Source: Streptomyces sp. NBC_01214
GTDB taxonomy: Bacteria; Actinomycetota; Actinomycetes; Streptomycetales; Streptomycetaceae
Assembly: GCF_026340975.1 (NCBI RefSeq)
Contig: NZ_JAPEOS010000002.1
Span: 1,795,001-1,859,000 of the forward strand
Direction: 5' to 3'
Length of the DNA stretch: 64,000 nt
In this document: positions 8,389 to 19,012 of the stretch, piece after piece
Layout of the letters: each line of letters begins with the position of its first letter
How positions within the stretch are numbered: position 1 is the stretch's first letter
Made by a program: the position numbers and the translations under genes
Notes under the pieces: model-generated
The model's input: the letters and a program-made list of their open reading frames with translations, nothing else
Told to the model about the DNA's origin: nothing
Databases searched by the model: none

Positions 8389-8403
8389 GTTAGTCAGGCC
8401 AAC
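8389..8403. promoter_or_regulatory. MarR operator 2, GTTAGTCAGGCCAAC
   Basis: Same length and spacing as operator 1, with five of seven arm positions symmetrical. It lies downstream of the -10 element and just before the ribosome-binding site of the dehalogenase gene. Confidence 0.5.
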
Positions 8404-8423
8404 GATTGCGGAAGGGGCTTCCC

Positions 8424-9308
8424 ATGCCCACGATCGACGTACTCGACTCGACGATGCACTACGAAGACCTCGGTGCCGACCGCGCCCGCTCCGGCGGCGT
8501 CCCCTTCGTGTTCCTGCACGGCAACCCGACCTCCTCCCACCTCTGGCGGGGCGTCCTGCCCCGGATCGAGGCCGGGGTCCGCGTCCTGGCCCCGGACCTC
8601 ATCGGGATGGGCCGCTCCGGAAAGCCGGGCGGGGAGTACCGCTTCGAGGACCACGCCCGCTACCTGGACGCGTGGTTCGACGCCCTCGGGCTCGACGAGG
8701 TGGTGTTGGTCGGTCAGGACTGGGGCGGGGCGCTCGCCTTCGACCGGGCCGCCCGCCACCCCGGGCGGGTCCGCGGCATCGCCTTCATGGAGACGATCGT
8801 GCGGCCGCTGAGCTGGGCGCAGTACCCGCCCGCCGCGCGGGCCCGGTTCGAGGCGATCCGCACCCCGGGCGTGGGGGAGGAGATGGTGCTGGACCGGAAC
8901 GTCTTCATCGAGGACAGCATCCGGCAGACGGTGCTGAACCCGATGGGCGAGGCGGACCACGCCGTCTACGCCGCCCCCTACCCGACCCGCGAGAGCCGGC
9001 TGCCCATGCTGCGGTGGGCCCGCTCGCTGCCCATCGACGGCGATCCGGCCGATGTGCACGCCGTCGTCGAGACGTACGACGCCTGGCTGGCCGACAGCCC
9101 GGACGTGCCCAAGCTGCTGCTCACCTTCGACGGCTCACCGGCCCTGATGGTCGGCCCCGAGACGGTCGCCTGGTGCGAGGAGAACGTCTCCGCGCTGGAG
9201 ACCGAGTACTGCGGCCCGGCCGCCCACCTCTGCCCCGAGGACCGGCCCGAGGAGATCGCCGCCGCCGTCAACTCCTGGGCCGTCCGCCACGGCCTCGCGG
9301 CGGGCTGA
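8424..9308 (+). CDS. Haloalkane dehalogenase (alpha/beta hydrolase, DhaA-like)
   Basis: A 294-residue cytoplasmic enzyme predicted to convert haloalkanes to alcohols plus halide. The nucleophile is D99 in VGQDWGG, with W100 and N34 (HGNPTSS) as probable halide-binding residues. E123 (FMET) sits at the acid position of the DhaA subfamily and H268 (GPAAHLCPED) is the likely base. An aspartate nucleophile with Trp next to it separates dehalogenases from esterases and epoxide hydrolases, although natural substrates of Streptomyces members are unknown. GGAAGGGG lies six bases before ATG 8424. Two palindromes and the divergent MarR gene suggest ligand-controlled expression. Confidence 0.85.
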   Translation: MPTIDVLDSTMHYEDLGADRARSGGVPFVFLHGNPTSSHLWRGVLPRIEAGVRVLAPDLIGMGRSGKPGGEYRFEDHARYLDAWFDALGLDEVVLVGQDWGGALAFDRAARHPGRVRGIAFMETIVRPLSWAQYPPAARARFEAIRTPGVGEEMVLDRNVFIEDSIRQTVLNPMGEADHAVYAAPYPTRESRLPMLRWARSLPIDGDPADVHAVVETYDAWLADSPDVPKLLLTFDGSPALMVGPETVAWCEENVSALETEYCGPAAHLCPEDRPEEIAAAVNSWAVRHGLAAG

Positions 9309-9310
9309 AC

Positions 9311-9382
9311 CCGGAGCCGAGCCCGGGGCCGAGCCCGGATCCGAGCCCGGGGCCGAGCCCGGATCCGAGCCCGGAGCCGAGT
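9311..9382. repeat. 12-base tandem repeat, six units
   Basis: Units of CCGG(AG/GG/AT)CCGAGC directly after the dehalogenase stop, between convergent genes. Twelve bases equal four codons, so slippage would not shift a reading frame. Confidence 0.85.
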
Positions 9383-9397
9383 CCGGCGGCGCCCCGC

Positions 9398-11326
9398 TCA
9401 GTGCTTGCAGGCGTGGTGGCGCCCTCCGGCGTGCACCGTGGCGTACGAGGCCGGGCGCGGGCCCGAGGCGGCGCCCGCCACCCGCGCCGAGGCCGCCCTG
9501 CCCGACGCCGAATCCGCGTCGTGCACCACGCGGCCGCCGACCAGGGTCATCCGTACCCCCGTCCCGCTGATGTCGGCCACCGGGCAGCGCGTCACGTCCC
9601 GGTCCAGCACCACCAGGTCCGCCGCCCGGCCCGGCTCCACCGTGCCCGTCAGCTCCTCCTGGCGCAGCTGCCACGCCGTCCCCGACGTGTGCATCCGCAG
9701 GACCGCGTCCCGTCCGAGCCCCTCCAGTTCGCGGTACAGCGGGCCCGCCCCGAAGGCGCCCTGGCGGTCGATCGCCGTCCGCAGCTGGTTCCACACCTGG
9801 AGGGCGTCCACGGGCCAGTCGGAGCCGCCCGACAGCCGCGCCCCCGCCTTCTCCAGGCTCCGCGCCGGGTACATCCACCGGTGCCGCTCGGGTCCGATGT
9901 AGGGCAGGAGCGCCTCCATCGTCCAGGTGTCCTTCGCCGCCCACTGGAGCTGCATGCACGCCGTGACCCCCAGCTGTGCGAAACGCCGCAGGTCCGCCGG
10001 GTCCACGAGCTGGAGGTGTGCCACGGCGTTGCGGGCGTCCCGCAGCCCCGTCACCCGCTTGGCGTACGCGTACCCGTCCAGAGCGGTGCGCACCGCACGG
10101 TCGCCGAGTCCGTGCGCGTGCATCTGCCAACCCGCCCCGTTGAAGGCGGCGCTGAGCCGGCCGTAGTCCGCCGCCGAGGTGTAGAGCTCGCCCCGGTTGG
10201 CGGTCGGCCGGCCCTGCCCGTCGAGGTAGGGCTCCAGCAGCGCGGCGGTCTGCGCCGGGTACTCGATGACCCCGTCCAGGAAGACCTTGACCATCCCGAA
10301 CCGGAGCCCCCGCACGCCCGCGAACTCCCGCCGCAGGCCCCGCGCGTACGCCAGCGCCCCCGCCGGGTCCTTGGTCTGCTCCGCCTCGAGCCGGATCGCC
10401 GGGACGATCCGCTGCGGCAGCTTCCCCGCCGCCGACAGGGCCTGGTACAGCTCCAGTTCGTGCCGTCCCACCAGCGCGTCCATCATCGTCGTGACCCCGG
10501 ACGCGGCCGCCAGCTCCAGCACCTTGGCGCAGGCCGCGACCAGGTCGGCCCGGGTGGGCTCCGGTACGTGCCGCCGTACCAGGCCCTGGGCGTCGTCCTT
10601 CAGGACGCCCGTCGGCCGCCCGTCCGGGCCCTTGACCACCTTGCCGCCGACCGGGTCGGGCGTGGCCGCCGTGATCCCGGCGATGTCCAGGGCCCGCTGG
10701 TTGGCCCACAGGTTGTGCCCGTCGCCGCCGACGAGGGCGATCGGCCGCCGGGTCGGGAGCGCGTCCAGCATCGTGTGGTGCGGGTTGGTGCCCACGGGGA
10801 GCAGGCCGACCGGGTTCCAGTCCTCGACCACCAGCCAGCGGTCGGGCTCCGCGCCCGCGCCTCCCGTCTCGGCGAGGAAGCCGGTCAGGAGCTCCTGGAG
10901 CGCGGCCAGGGTGGTCTCCGCGCCTTCCAGCGAGGGGGACAGCGAGCGCTCGCCCGCGCCGAGCGGGTGGACGTGGCCGTCGTGGATGCCGCTCATGACC
11001 GTGTTGCCCCGGGCGTCGACGACCTCGGTGTCCCGGCCCACGTACCGGCGCAGCGCCGCGTTCGTCCCGGTGGCACAGATCTTGCCGTCCCGGCCGACCG
11101 CGACGGCCTCGACGGCCTCGACGGGCGCCCGGCCGCCGGTCCCGGTGAACACCGACGCGTGGTGGACCACCAGGGCCGCCGAACCGCGCCCGGTGGAGGG
11201 AGCGGCCGAGGGCGCCGGCGAGGCCGCGGCCGGAGCGGCCCCCAGCAGGCCCGCGGCCCCGGCGACCCCGGTGATCCCCGCGGCGGCGAGGAGTCCCCGG
11301 CGGGAAAGGTGCGAAGAAGACGTCAT
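9398..11326 (-). CDS. Secreted amidohydrolase family 3 protein
   Basis: A 642-residue metal-dependent hydrolase with an N-terminal twin-arginine signal (SRRGLLAAAGITG, then AAPAAAS), so it is probably exported folded. The metal-binding motif GIHDGHVHP and the C-terminal GSDWPVDALQVWNQL segment match the YtcJ-like branch, whose substrates are mostly unknown (N-substituted amides, exoenzyme-like). The start at 11326 has GGAG five bases upstream; the in-frame GTG at 11332 overlaps that site. It is divergent from a LacI-type regulator with a LacI-type operator in the 92-base gap, so it is probably induced by a specific nutrient. Confidence 0.82.
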   Translation of the reverse strand: MTSSSHLSRRGLLAAAGITGVAGAAGLLGAAPAAASPAPSAAPSTGRGSAALVVHHASVFTGTGGRAPVEAVEAVAVGRDGKICATGTNAALRRYVGRDTEVVDARGNTVMSGIHDGHVHPLGAGERSLSPSLEGAETTLAALQELLTGFLAETGGAGAEPDRWLVVEDWNPVGLLPVGTNPHHTMLDALPTRRPIALVGGDGHNLWANQRALDIAGITAATPDPVGGKVVKGPDGRPTGVLKDDAQGLVRRHVPEPTRADLVAACAKVLELAAASGVTTMMDALVGRHELELYQALSAAGKLPQRIVPAIRLEAEQTKDPAGALAYARGLRREFAGVRGLRFGMVKVFLDGVIEYPAQTAALLEPYLDGQGRPTANRGELYTSAADYGRLSAAFNGAGWQMHAHGLGDRAVRTALDGYAYAKRVTGLRDARNAVAHLQLVDPADLRRFAQLGVTACMQLQWAAKDTWTMEALLPYIGPERHRWMYPARSLEKAGARLSGGSDWPVDALQVWNQLRTAIDRQGAFGAGPLYRELEGLGRDAVLRMHTSGTAWQLRQEELTGTVEPGRAADLVVLDRDVTRCPVADISGTGVRMTLVGGRVVHDADSASGRAASARVAGAASGPRPASYATVHAGGRHHACKH

Positions 11327-11365
11327 GCCCACTCCAAACGTTGATGTGACCAGGACACTGTTTGA

Positions 11366-11377
11366 TTAACCGCTTAA
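11366..11377. promoter_or_regulatory. LacI-type operator TTAACCGCTTAA
   Basis: The sequence fits the LacI-family pattern TTAAnCGnTTAA, with the central CG that LacI-type hinge helices intercalate. It lies between the divergent amidohydrolase and LacI genes, so it can control both. Confidence 0.65.
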
Positions 11378-11406
11378 CCAGAAGCCGCCTCCGGCGACGA
11401 AATCCG

Positions 11407-11412
11407 TACGAT
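11407..11412 (+). promoter_or_regulatory. -10 TACGAT, leaderless-type spacing for the LacI gene
   Basis: TACGAT ends six bases before the GTG at 11419 and no ribosome-binding site is present. The transcript probably starts at the GTG. Confidence 0.5.
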
Positions 11413-11418
11413 GGCCGC

Positions 11419-12501
11419 GTGCCAGAGCACCCACCCGCGCCGGGACCGACGGCGGGACCGACGCCGGGACCGACGCCGGGACCGACCCTCGCCGACATCG
11501 CGCGCGCCGCCGAGGTTTCCACCGCGACCGTCTCGCACGCGCTCAACGGCACCGGCCGCCTCGGCGAGTCCACCCGGCGACGGGTCCGCGAGGTGGCGGG
11601 CGCGCTCGGCTACGGAGCCCGCCGCGGCCCGCGCACCCGTACCCTCGGCGTCGCGGTGACCACGTACGCGGGGGACGCCTGGGACTTCGTGGGGATCGCC
11701 TACTTCTCCCGCTTGCTCACCGCCGCGACCTCGGCCGCGCACGCGCACGGGTACGCCCTGACGACCCTGCCCGCCGACCGGGGCGCCGAGCCGCTGTGGC
11801 ACACCCTCGCCGTGGACGGGATGCTGCTCCTCGACAGCCCGGCCGGCGACCCGGTGCTGCGGGCCTTGCGGGCGCGGGGACTGCCGGTGGTCTTCGACGG
11901 GCGGCCGCCCGACCCCTGGCCGGGGGACGTGTGGGTGGACAACGACCACACCGCCACCACCCGGGAGGTGCTCGACCACCTCGCGGCGTCCGGGGCGCGG
12001 CGGATCGCACTGCACACGGGCTACGGCCGGGAGTTCTACACCGGGGCCGTCACCTCGACCTACGAACAGTGGTGCGCGGAGCGCGGCCTGGCCCCCCTCC
12101 TGATCCCCTTCGACCCGGACGACGCCGCGGGGCACGCCTTCGACTCCGCCTTCGCCGGGCCGGACCGCCCCGACGCCGTCTATTGCGTGTACGACCCGGG
12201 GGGCCGGCAGGTGCTGGCCGCCGCGGCGCGCCACGGTCTGCGTACACCCGGCGCGCCCGGCACAACCGGCAAACCGGGGCATGACGGGCTGCTGCTCGTC
12301 TGCGCCAGCGAGGATCCGGCCTACGCCGAGATCGAACCCGCCGTGACCACCGTCACCCTCAATCCCGAGCGGATCGCCGCTTCGGCGGTGTCTGTCCTGG
12401 TCAACCTGATCGAATCCGGGCATGCGGAATCGCCTGGTCAGCTGACGGTTCCTGCGGGACTGCGGGTGCGCGCCTCGTCCCTCCCCCCGGACATGTACTA
12501 G
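11419..12501 (+). CDS. LacI-family transcriptional regulator
   Basis: A 360-residue repressor. After a Pro/Gly/Thr-rich N-terminal tail made by a 12-base DNA repeat (GPTPGPTPGPT), residues ~23-50 form the helix-turn-helix (TLADIARAAEVSTATVSHAL) and hinge. A periplasmic-binding-protein-like ligand domain follows. The tail in front of the HTH is unusual for the family. The GTG at 11419 is chosen from the TACGAT -10 box; starting at 11362 would put the operator inside the gene. The ligand is unknown; the divergent amidohydrolase is the obvious target. Confidence 0.82.
   Translation: MPEHPPAPGPTAGPTPGPTPGPTLADIARAAEVSTATVSHALNGTGRLGESTRRRVREVAGALGYGARRGPRTRTLGVAVTTYAGDAWDFVGIAYFSRLLTAATSAAHAHGYALTTLPADRGAEPLWHTLAVDGMLLLDSPAGDPVLRALRARGLPVVFDGRPPDPWPGDVWVDNDHTATTREVLDHLAASGARRIALHTGYGREFYTGAVTSTYEQWCAERGLAPLLIPFDPDDAAGHAFDSAFAGPDRPDAVYCVYDPGGRQVLAAAARHGLRTPGAPGTTGKPGHDGLLLVCASEDPAYAEIEPAVTTVTLNPERIAASAVSVLVNLIESGHAESPGQLTVPAGLRVRASSLPPDMY
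11443..11487. repeat. 12-base repeat inside the LacI coding sequence
   Basis: Repeated GGGACCGACGCC-type units encode the Gly-Pro-Thr-Pro tail before the HTH. Unit gain or loss would keep frame. Confidence 0.7.
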
Positions 12502-12504
12502 AGT

Positions 12505-12522
12505 TATCTCGACATCGAGATA
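12505..12522. promoter_or_regulatory. Perfect inverted repeat TATCTCGACATCGAGATA upstream of acnA
   Basis: Two 8-base arms around CA, starting four bases after the LacI stop and about 135 bases before the aconitase start. It has the form of a dimeric regulator site. I cannot name the regulator with confidence. Confidence 0.6.
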
Positions 12523-12556
12523 TCTGCCGAAGGCGTACCGCAGCCGCCCCCGCTGG

Positions 12557-12585
12557 TAAGGGTTACCTAACTTAGCCCTACCTTA
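12557..12585. promoter_or_regulatory. Iron-box-like sequence (DmdR/IdeR type) upstream of acnA
   Basis: On the minus strand, TAAGGTAGGGCTAAGTTAG matches about 13 of 19 positions of the DtxR-family box TTAGGTTAGGCTAACCTAA. A second overlapping half-match sits to the left (TAAGGGTTACCTAA on the plus strand). Aconitase needs a 4Fe-4S cluster, so iron control would make sense. Identification is by eye. Confidence 0.5.
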
Positions 12586-12656
12586 GCGGATTGGCCAAGG
12601 GGCGTGGCGGCAGGATTGCGGTAATACGCGCGAATTCATGCATGAAGGAGACTGTC

Positions 12657-15371
<2,715 letters not shown>

Positions 15372-15388
15372 GCCACGGCATAGGCGCC

Positions 15389-15425
15389 GAAGGGCCGTAC
15401 CCCCGTCCAGGGGGTACGGCCCTTC
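15389..15425 (+). terminator. Hairpin after acnA
   Basis: A perfect 16-base-pair stem (GAAGGGCCGTACCCCC and its complement) with a 5-base loop, 17 bases after the acnA stop. No U-tract follows, as is usual in Streptomyces. Confidence 0.85.
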
Positions 15426-15501
15426 CGTTCGTCCGGCGGCGTGTCCATGTGACGGACAGGTCTCAACTCGGAAAAACTGGTGGCCATAAATGTGCATGAT
15501 C

Positions 15502-15531
15502 TTGCTCACACGAGCGCAAGTGGACTATACC
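15502..15531 (+). promoter_or_regulatory. Candidate promoter of ngcEFG
   Basis: TTGCTC at 15502-15507 and TATACC at 15526-15531 with an 18-base spacer. The DasR-like site overlaps the -10 region. Confidence 0.45.
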
Positions 15532-15534
15532 TGT
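15519..15534. promoter_or_regulatory. DasR-like site (dre) upstream of ngcE
   Basis: AGTGGACTATACCTGT matches 13 of 16 positions of the dre consensus (AGTGGTCTAGACCAGT on this strand). DasR is the GntR-type repressor of GlcNAc and chitin genes in Streptomyces and is released by glucosamine-6-phosphate. The site overlaps the candidate -10 element and precedes a GlcNAc/chitooligosaccharide importer. Confidence 0.6.
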
Positions 15535-15664
15535 GCCCGTCCGGATCACCGCGAGGCGAGTGGCTCCGGGCCGGGGGACGGGCGGGGCCCTGTGGTGATG
15601 TCCGCATGCACGGCCACCACCGTGAATCTCCGGCCTCCTTCACACTTCTGACGAAGGCGAGGAC

Positions 15665-17098
15665 ATGAGCATGGGATCCACTGGTGAGGGCCTCGGACGC
15701 CGCGACCTGATCAAGCGCTCGGCAGCACTCGGACTGATCACGGTACCGACGATGAGCTTCCTGTCCGCCTGCGCCTCCGGCGGTGCGGAGAACTCGACGA
15801 AGGGCCCGGCCAAGGCGGCGGTGACCAAGGAGAACCCCTTCGGCGTCGCGAAGGGCGGCAAGCTGGACGTCGTCGTCTTCAAGGGCGGGTTCGGCGACGA
15901 CTACGCGAAGGCCTGGGAGGCCGCCTTCGACAAGAAGTGGGGCACCACCAGCTCCCACCTGGGCACCCAGGAGATCACCGCCAAGCTGCAGCCCCGCTTC
16001 AACGGCGGGAACCCGCCGGACGTCGTCGACGACTCCGGTGCCCAGAAGATCCCGCTGGACGTGCTCGGCAAGGGCGGCCAGCTGGCCGACCTCAACGCCG
16101 TGCTCGACGCGCCCTCGCTCGACGACCCGAGCAAGAAGGTGCGCGACACCCTGGTGGACGGGGCCGTCGAACAGGGCATGCTGGGCGGCAAGTACCTCGT
16201 CCTGAAGTACGTGTACGCCGTGTTCGGCTTCTGGTACTCGGGCAAGCTCTTCAAGGAGAAGGGCTGGGCGGCGCCCAAGACCTGGGACGAGTTCCTCGAC
16301 GTCTGCACGAAGGCCAAGGACGCGGGCATCGGCGGCCTCGCCCACCAGGGCAAGTTCCCGTACTACATCAACGTCGTCATCATGGACCTGATCGCCAAGA
16401 AGGGCGGTCTGGACGCGGTGAAGGCGATCGACAACCTCGAACCGAACGCCTTCGAGGGCAACGCGGCCGCCCTCGCCGCGGTCGAGGCGGTCTACGAGGT
16501 GGTCGAGAAGGGCCTGCTGATGCCGGGCACCAACGGCCTCACCCACACGGAGTCCCAGACGGCCTGGAACCAGTACAAGGCGGCCTTCATCCCCTCCGGC
16601 TCCTGGCTGGAGAACGAGCAGCTCAAGCAGACCCCCGAAGACTTCGACATGAAGTTCCTGCCGGTGCCCCTGCTCGCCGACAGCAAGATGCCCCTGGAGG
16701 CCATCCGGGCCGGCGTCGACGAGCCGTTCATCGTCCCCGAGAAGGCCGCCAACAAGGCCGCGGCCCTGGAGTTCCTCCGTTCGATGCTGTCCCGGGAATG
16801 GTCGACGATCTTCGCCCAGCAGGCCAACTCGCTCACGGTGGTCAAGGACGGCGTGGACCCGAGCGTCACGCTGCGGCCCGGCACCCAGTCGGCGGTCGAG
16901 GCGCTCAAGGCCGCGGGCGGCAACACCTTCAGCTACCGCTACCCCGACTGGTACAGCGAGATGGACACGGAGATCCAGAACGCGTCCAATGAGCTCATGG
17001 CGCAGCGGATCCAGCCCAAGGAGTGGATCAAGCGGGCCCAGGCCGCGGTGAACAAGGCGGCCCAGGACCCGAACGCCAAGAACAACAAGCGCAGCTGA
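15665..17098 (+). CDS. ngcE: GlcNAc/chitobiose ABC transporter substrate-binding lipoprotein
   Basis: A 477-residue extracellular solute-binding protein. The N-terminus has an RR pair (GRRDLIKRSAALG) and lipobox LSAC with the lipidated C36, so it may be a Tat-exported lipoprotein. The body is a family 1 sugar-binding fold (KLDVVVFKGGFGDDYAKAWE, NPPDVVDDSG). It closely follows NgcE, which binds N-acetylglucosamine, chitobiose or longer chitooligosaccharides depending on species. ATG 15665 follows AGGCGAGG. The permease genes ngcF and ngcG follow at short spacing. A DasR-like site lies upstream. No ATPase gene is present; MsiK-type ATPases serve such importers. Confidence 0.92.
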   Translation: MSMGSTGEGLGRRDLIKRSAALGLITVPTMSFLSACASGGAENSTKGPAKAAVTKENPFGVAKGGKLDVVVFKGGFGDDYAKAWEAAFDKKWGTTSSHLGTQEITAKLQPRFNGGNPPDVVDDSGAQKIPLDVLGKGGQLADLNAVLDAPSLDDPSKKVRDTLVDGAVEQGMLGGKYLVLKYVYAVFGFWYSGKLFKEKGWAAPKTWDEFLDVCTKAKDAGIGGLAHQGKFPYYINVVIMDLIAKKGGLDAVKAIDNLEPNAFEGNAAALAAVEAVYEVVEKGLLMPGTNGLTHTESQTAWNQYKAAFIPSGSWLENEQLKQTPEDFDMKFLPVPLLADSKMPLEAIRAGVDEPFIVPEKAANKAAALEFLRSMLSREWSTIFAQQANSLTVVKDGVDPSVTLRPGTQSAVEALKAAGGNTFSYRYPDWYSEMDTEIQNASNELMAQRIQPKEWIKRAQAAVNKAAQDPNAKNNKRS

Positions 17099-17118
17099 CC
17101 ACTGCGGGGACGGACACC

Positions 17119-18063
17119 ATGAGCCATGTAGCCCAGGGGAGGGGGAAGTACGGTTTCATCGCCGGCTTCCTCTTCGCTCCCCTCGCGCTGTACCTGACCT
17201 TCGTCATCTGGCCGTACGTGCAGACGTTCGGTTACTCCTTCACCAACTGGACCGGGCAGTCACCGACGTTCGACTTCGTCGGCACGGACAACTACGCGGC
17301 CCTGCTGAAGGACGAGGTCTTCCGCGGCGCGCTGTGGCACAACCTGCTGCTCCTGGTGTTCGTCCCGCTCGTCACCATCCTCCTCGCCCTCTTCTTCGCC
17401 TTCATGGTGAACGCGGGCGGGCGCGGCGGGGCCGGCGGAGTGCAGGGGGTCGGCGGCTCGCGCTTCTACAAGGTCGTCTACTTCTTCCCGCAGGTCCTCT
17501 CCCTCGCCATCCTCTCCGTGCTCTTCGGCGCGATCTACCGCAGCGACGAGGGCGGCCTGCTCAACGGCTTCCTGACCAAGCTCGGCCTGATCGACGCGAA
17601 CCACCCGGTCGAATGGCTCAACGAGCCGGACCTCGTCCTGTGGTGCCTGCTCCTCGTCGTCGTCTGGCACGGCGTCGGCTTCTACCTCGTCCTCTTCTCC
17701 GCGGCCATGCAGTCCGTCCCCAAGGACATCTACGAGGCCGCGCTGCTCGACGGCGCCGGGCGCGCCCAGACCTTCTTCAAGGTCACGCTGCCCCTGCTGT
17801 GGGACTCCGTGCAGACCTCCGCGGTCTACCTGGGCATCGCCGCGATGGACATGTTCGTGCTGGTGTCGACCATGACCTCGGGCCAGTTCGGCGGCGGACC
17901 CGACCACCACAGCGAGGTCATGTCGACGGTACTGATGCGCAACTTCCTCTACTTCGGCAAGAGCGGATACGCCTGCGCCATGGGCGTGGTCATGCTCGCC
18001 CTGACCATGATCCTCTCCGTCATCACGCTGCGCGCCACCCGCCGCGAGCGCATCGAGTTCTGA
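17119..18063 (+). CDS. ngcF: GlcNAc/chitobiose ABC transporter permease
   Basis: A 314-residue inner-membrane subunit with six predicted membrane helices, beginning with the long hydrophobic segment FIAGFLFAPLALYLTFVIW. The EAA loop that contacts the ATPase is seen as EAALLDGAGRAQTFFKVTLP near residue 215. ATG 17119 is preferred because the reading frame upstream overlaps ngcE; GCGGGGACGG lies nearby as a loose ribosome site. It pairs with NgcG to form the channel. The gap to ngcE is 20 bases and to ngcG 13 bases, which supports one operon. Confidence 0.9.
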   Translation: MSHVAQGRGKYGFIAGFLFAPLALYLTFVIWPYVQTFGYSFTNWTGQSPTFDFVGTDNYAALLKDEVFRGALWHNLLLLVFVPLVTILLALFFAFMVNAGGRGGAGGVQGVGGSRFYKVVYFFPQVLSLAILSVLFGAIYRSDEGGLLNGFLTKLGLIDANHPVEWLNEPDLVLWCLLLVVVWHGVGFYLVLFSAAMQSVPKDIYEAALLDGAGRAQTFFKVTLPLLWDSVQTSAVYLGIAAMDMFVLVSTMTSGQFGGGPDHHSEVMSTVLMRNFLYFGKSGYACAMGVVMLALTMILSVITLRATRRERIEF

Positions 18064-18076
18064 GCGGAGTTCCACG

Positions 18077-19012
18077 ATGACCACACAGTCCACAGTGATC
18101 AAGGCTCCGGGCGAGCAGGCCCCGGAGCGGTCCGGCGGCGCACGGCGGTCGGGGAAGCGGGAGGGACGCCGCTCCGAGGGCACGACCCTCAACGTCTTCT
18201 CGCACGGCTTCCTCGTCGTCTGGGCGATAATGATCGTCCTGCCGCTGCTCTGGCTCGCGCTCGGCGCCTTCAAGACCGACGCGCAGATCGGCGGCTCGGC
18301 CCTGAGCTGGCCCTCCAACTGGCACCTCGACGCCTTCGGGCGGGCCTGGACGAAGGGCATCGGAGGGTACTTCGCCCACACCCTCATCGTGCTGGTGTTC
18401 TCGGTCCCGCTGACGATGCTGTTCGGCTCCATGGCCGCGTACGTACTGGCCCGCTACCCCTTCACGGGCAACCGGCTCATCTACTACTTCTTCGTCAGCG
18501 GGGCGATGTTCCCCGTGTTCCTGGCGCTCGTACCGCTCTTCTTCATGGTCAAGCGCTTCGACATGCTGAACACCTACCAGGGCCTGGTCCTGGTGTACGT
18601 CGCCTACTCGATGCCCTTCACGGTCTTCTTCATGCACTCCTTCTTCCGGACGCTGCCCACCGCGATCCACGAGGCGGCGGTCATCGACGGGGCCTCCGAC
18701 ACCCGGATCTTCTTCCAGGTGATGCTGCCGATGGCCAAGCCCGGCCTGATCAGCGTCGGGATCTTCAACGTCCTGGGCCAGTGGAACCAATACATCCTGC
18801 CCGCCGTGCTGATGCAGCCGCAGACGAGCGCCGACCCGGAGCGGTACATGCTCACCCAGGGGCTCATCCAGCTCCAGTACCAGATGGGCTACGAGACGGA
18901 CCTGCCGGTGCTGTTCGCCGGTGCCACCATCGCGATGGTCCCGATGCTGGTGGTCTACCTCTCCTTCCAGCGCCAGATCCAGGCGGGCCTCACCTCGGCG
19001 ACCCTGAAGTAG
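18077..19012 (+). CDS. ngcG: GlcNAc/chitobiose ABC transporter permease
   Basis: A 311-residue permease with a ~35-residue hydrophilic N-terminal extension rich in Arg and Gly, then six membrane helices. The EAA motif reads HEAAVIDGASDTRIFFQVML. It is the second channel half of the NgcEFG importer. The C-terminus (QAGLTSATLK) is typical of carbohydrate permeases. The 3' end overlaps the convergent membrane-protein gene by 23 bases, so no terminator separates them. Confidence 0.9.
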   Translation: MTTQSTVIKAPGEQAPERSGGARRSGKREGRRSEGTTLNVFSHGFLVVWAIMIVLPLLWLALGAFKTDAQIGGSALSWPSNWHLDAFGRAWTKGIGGYFAHTLIVLVFSVPLTMLFGSMAAYVLARYPFTGNRLIYYFFVSGAMFPVFLALVPLFFMVKRFDMLNTYQGLVLVYVAYSMPFTVFFMHSFFRTLPTAIHEAAVIDGASDTRIFFQVMLPMAKPGLISVGIFNVLGQWNQYILPAVLMQPQTSADPERYMLTQGLIQLQYQMGYETDLPVLFAGATIAMVPMLVVYLSFQRQIQAGLTSATLK

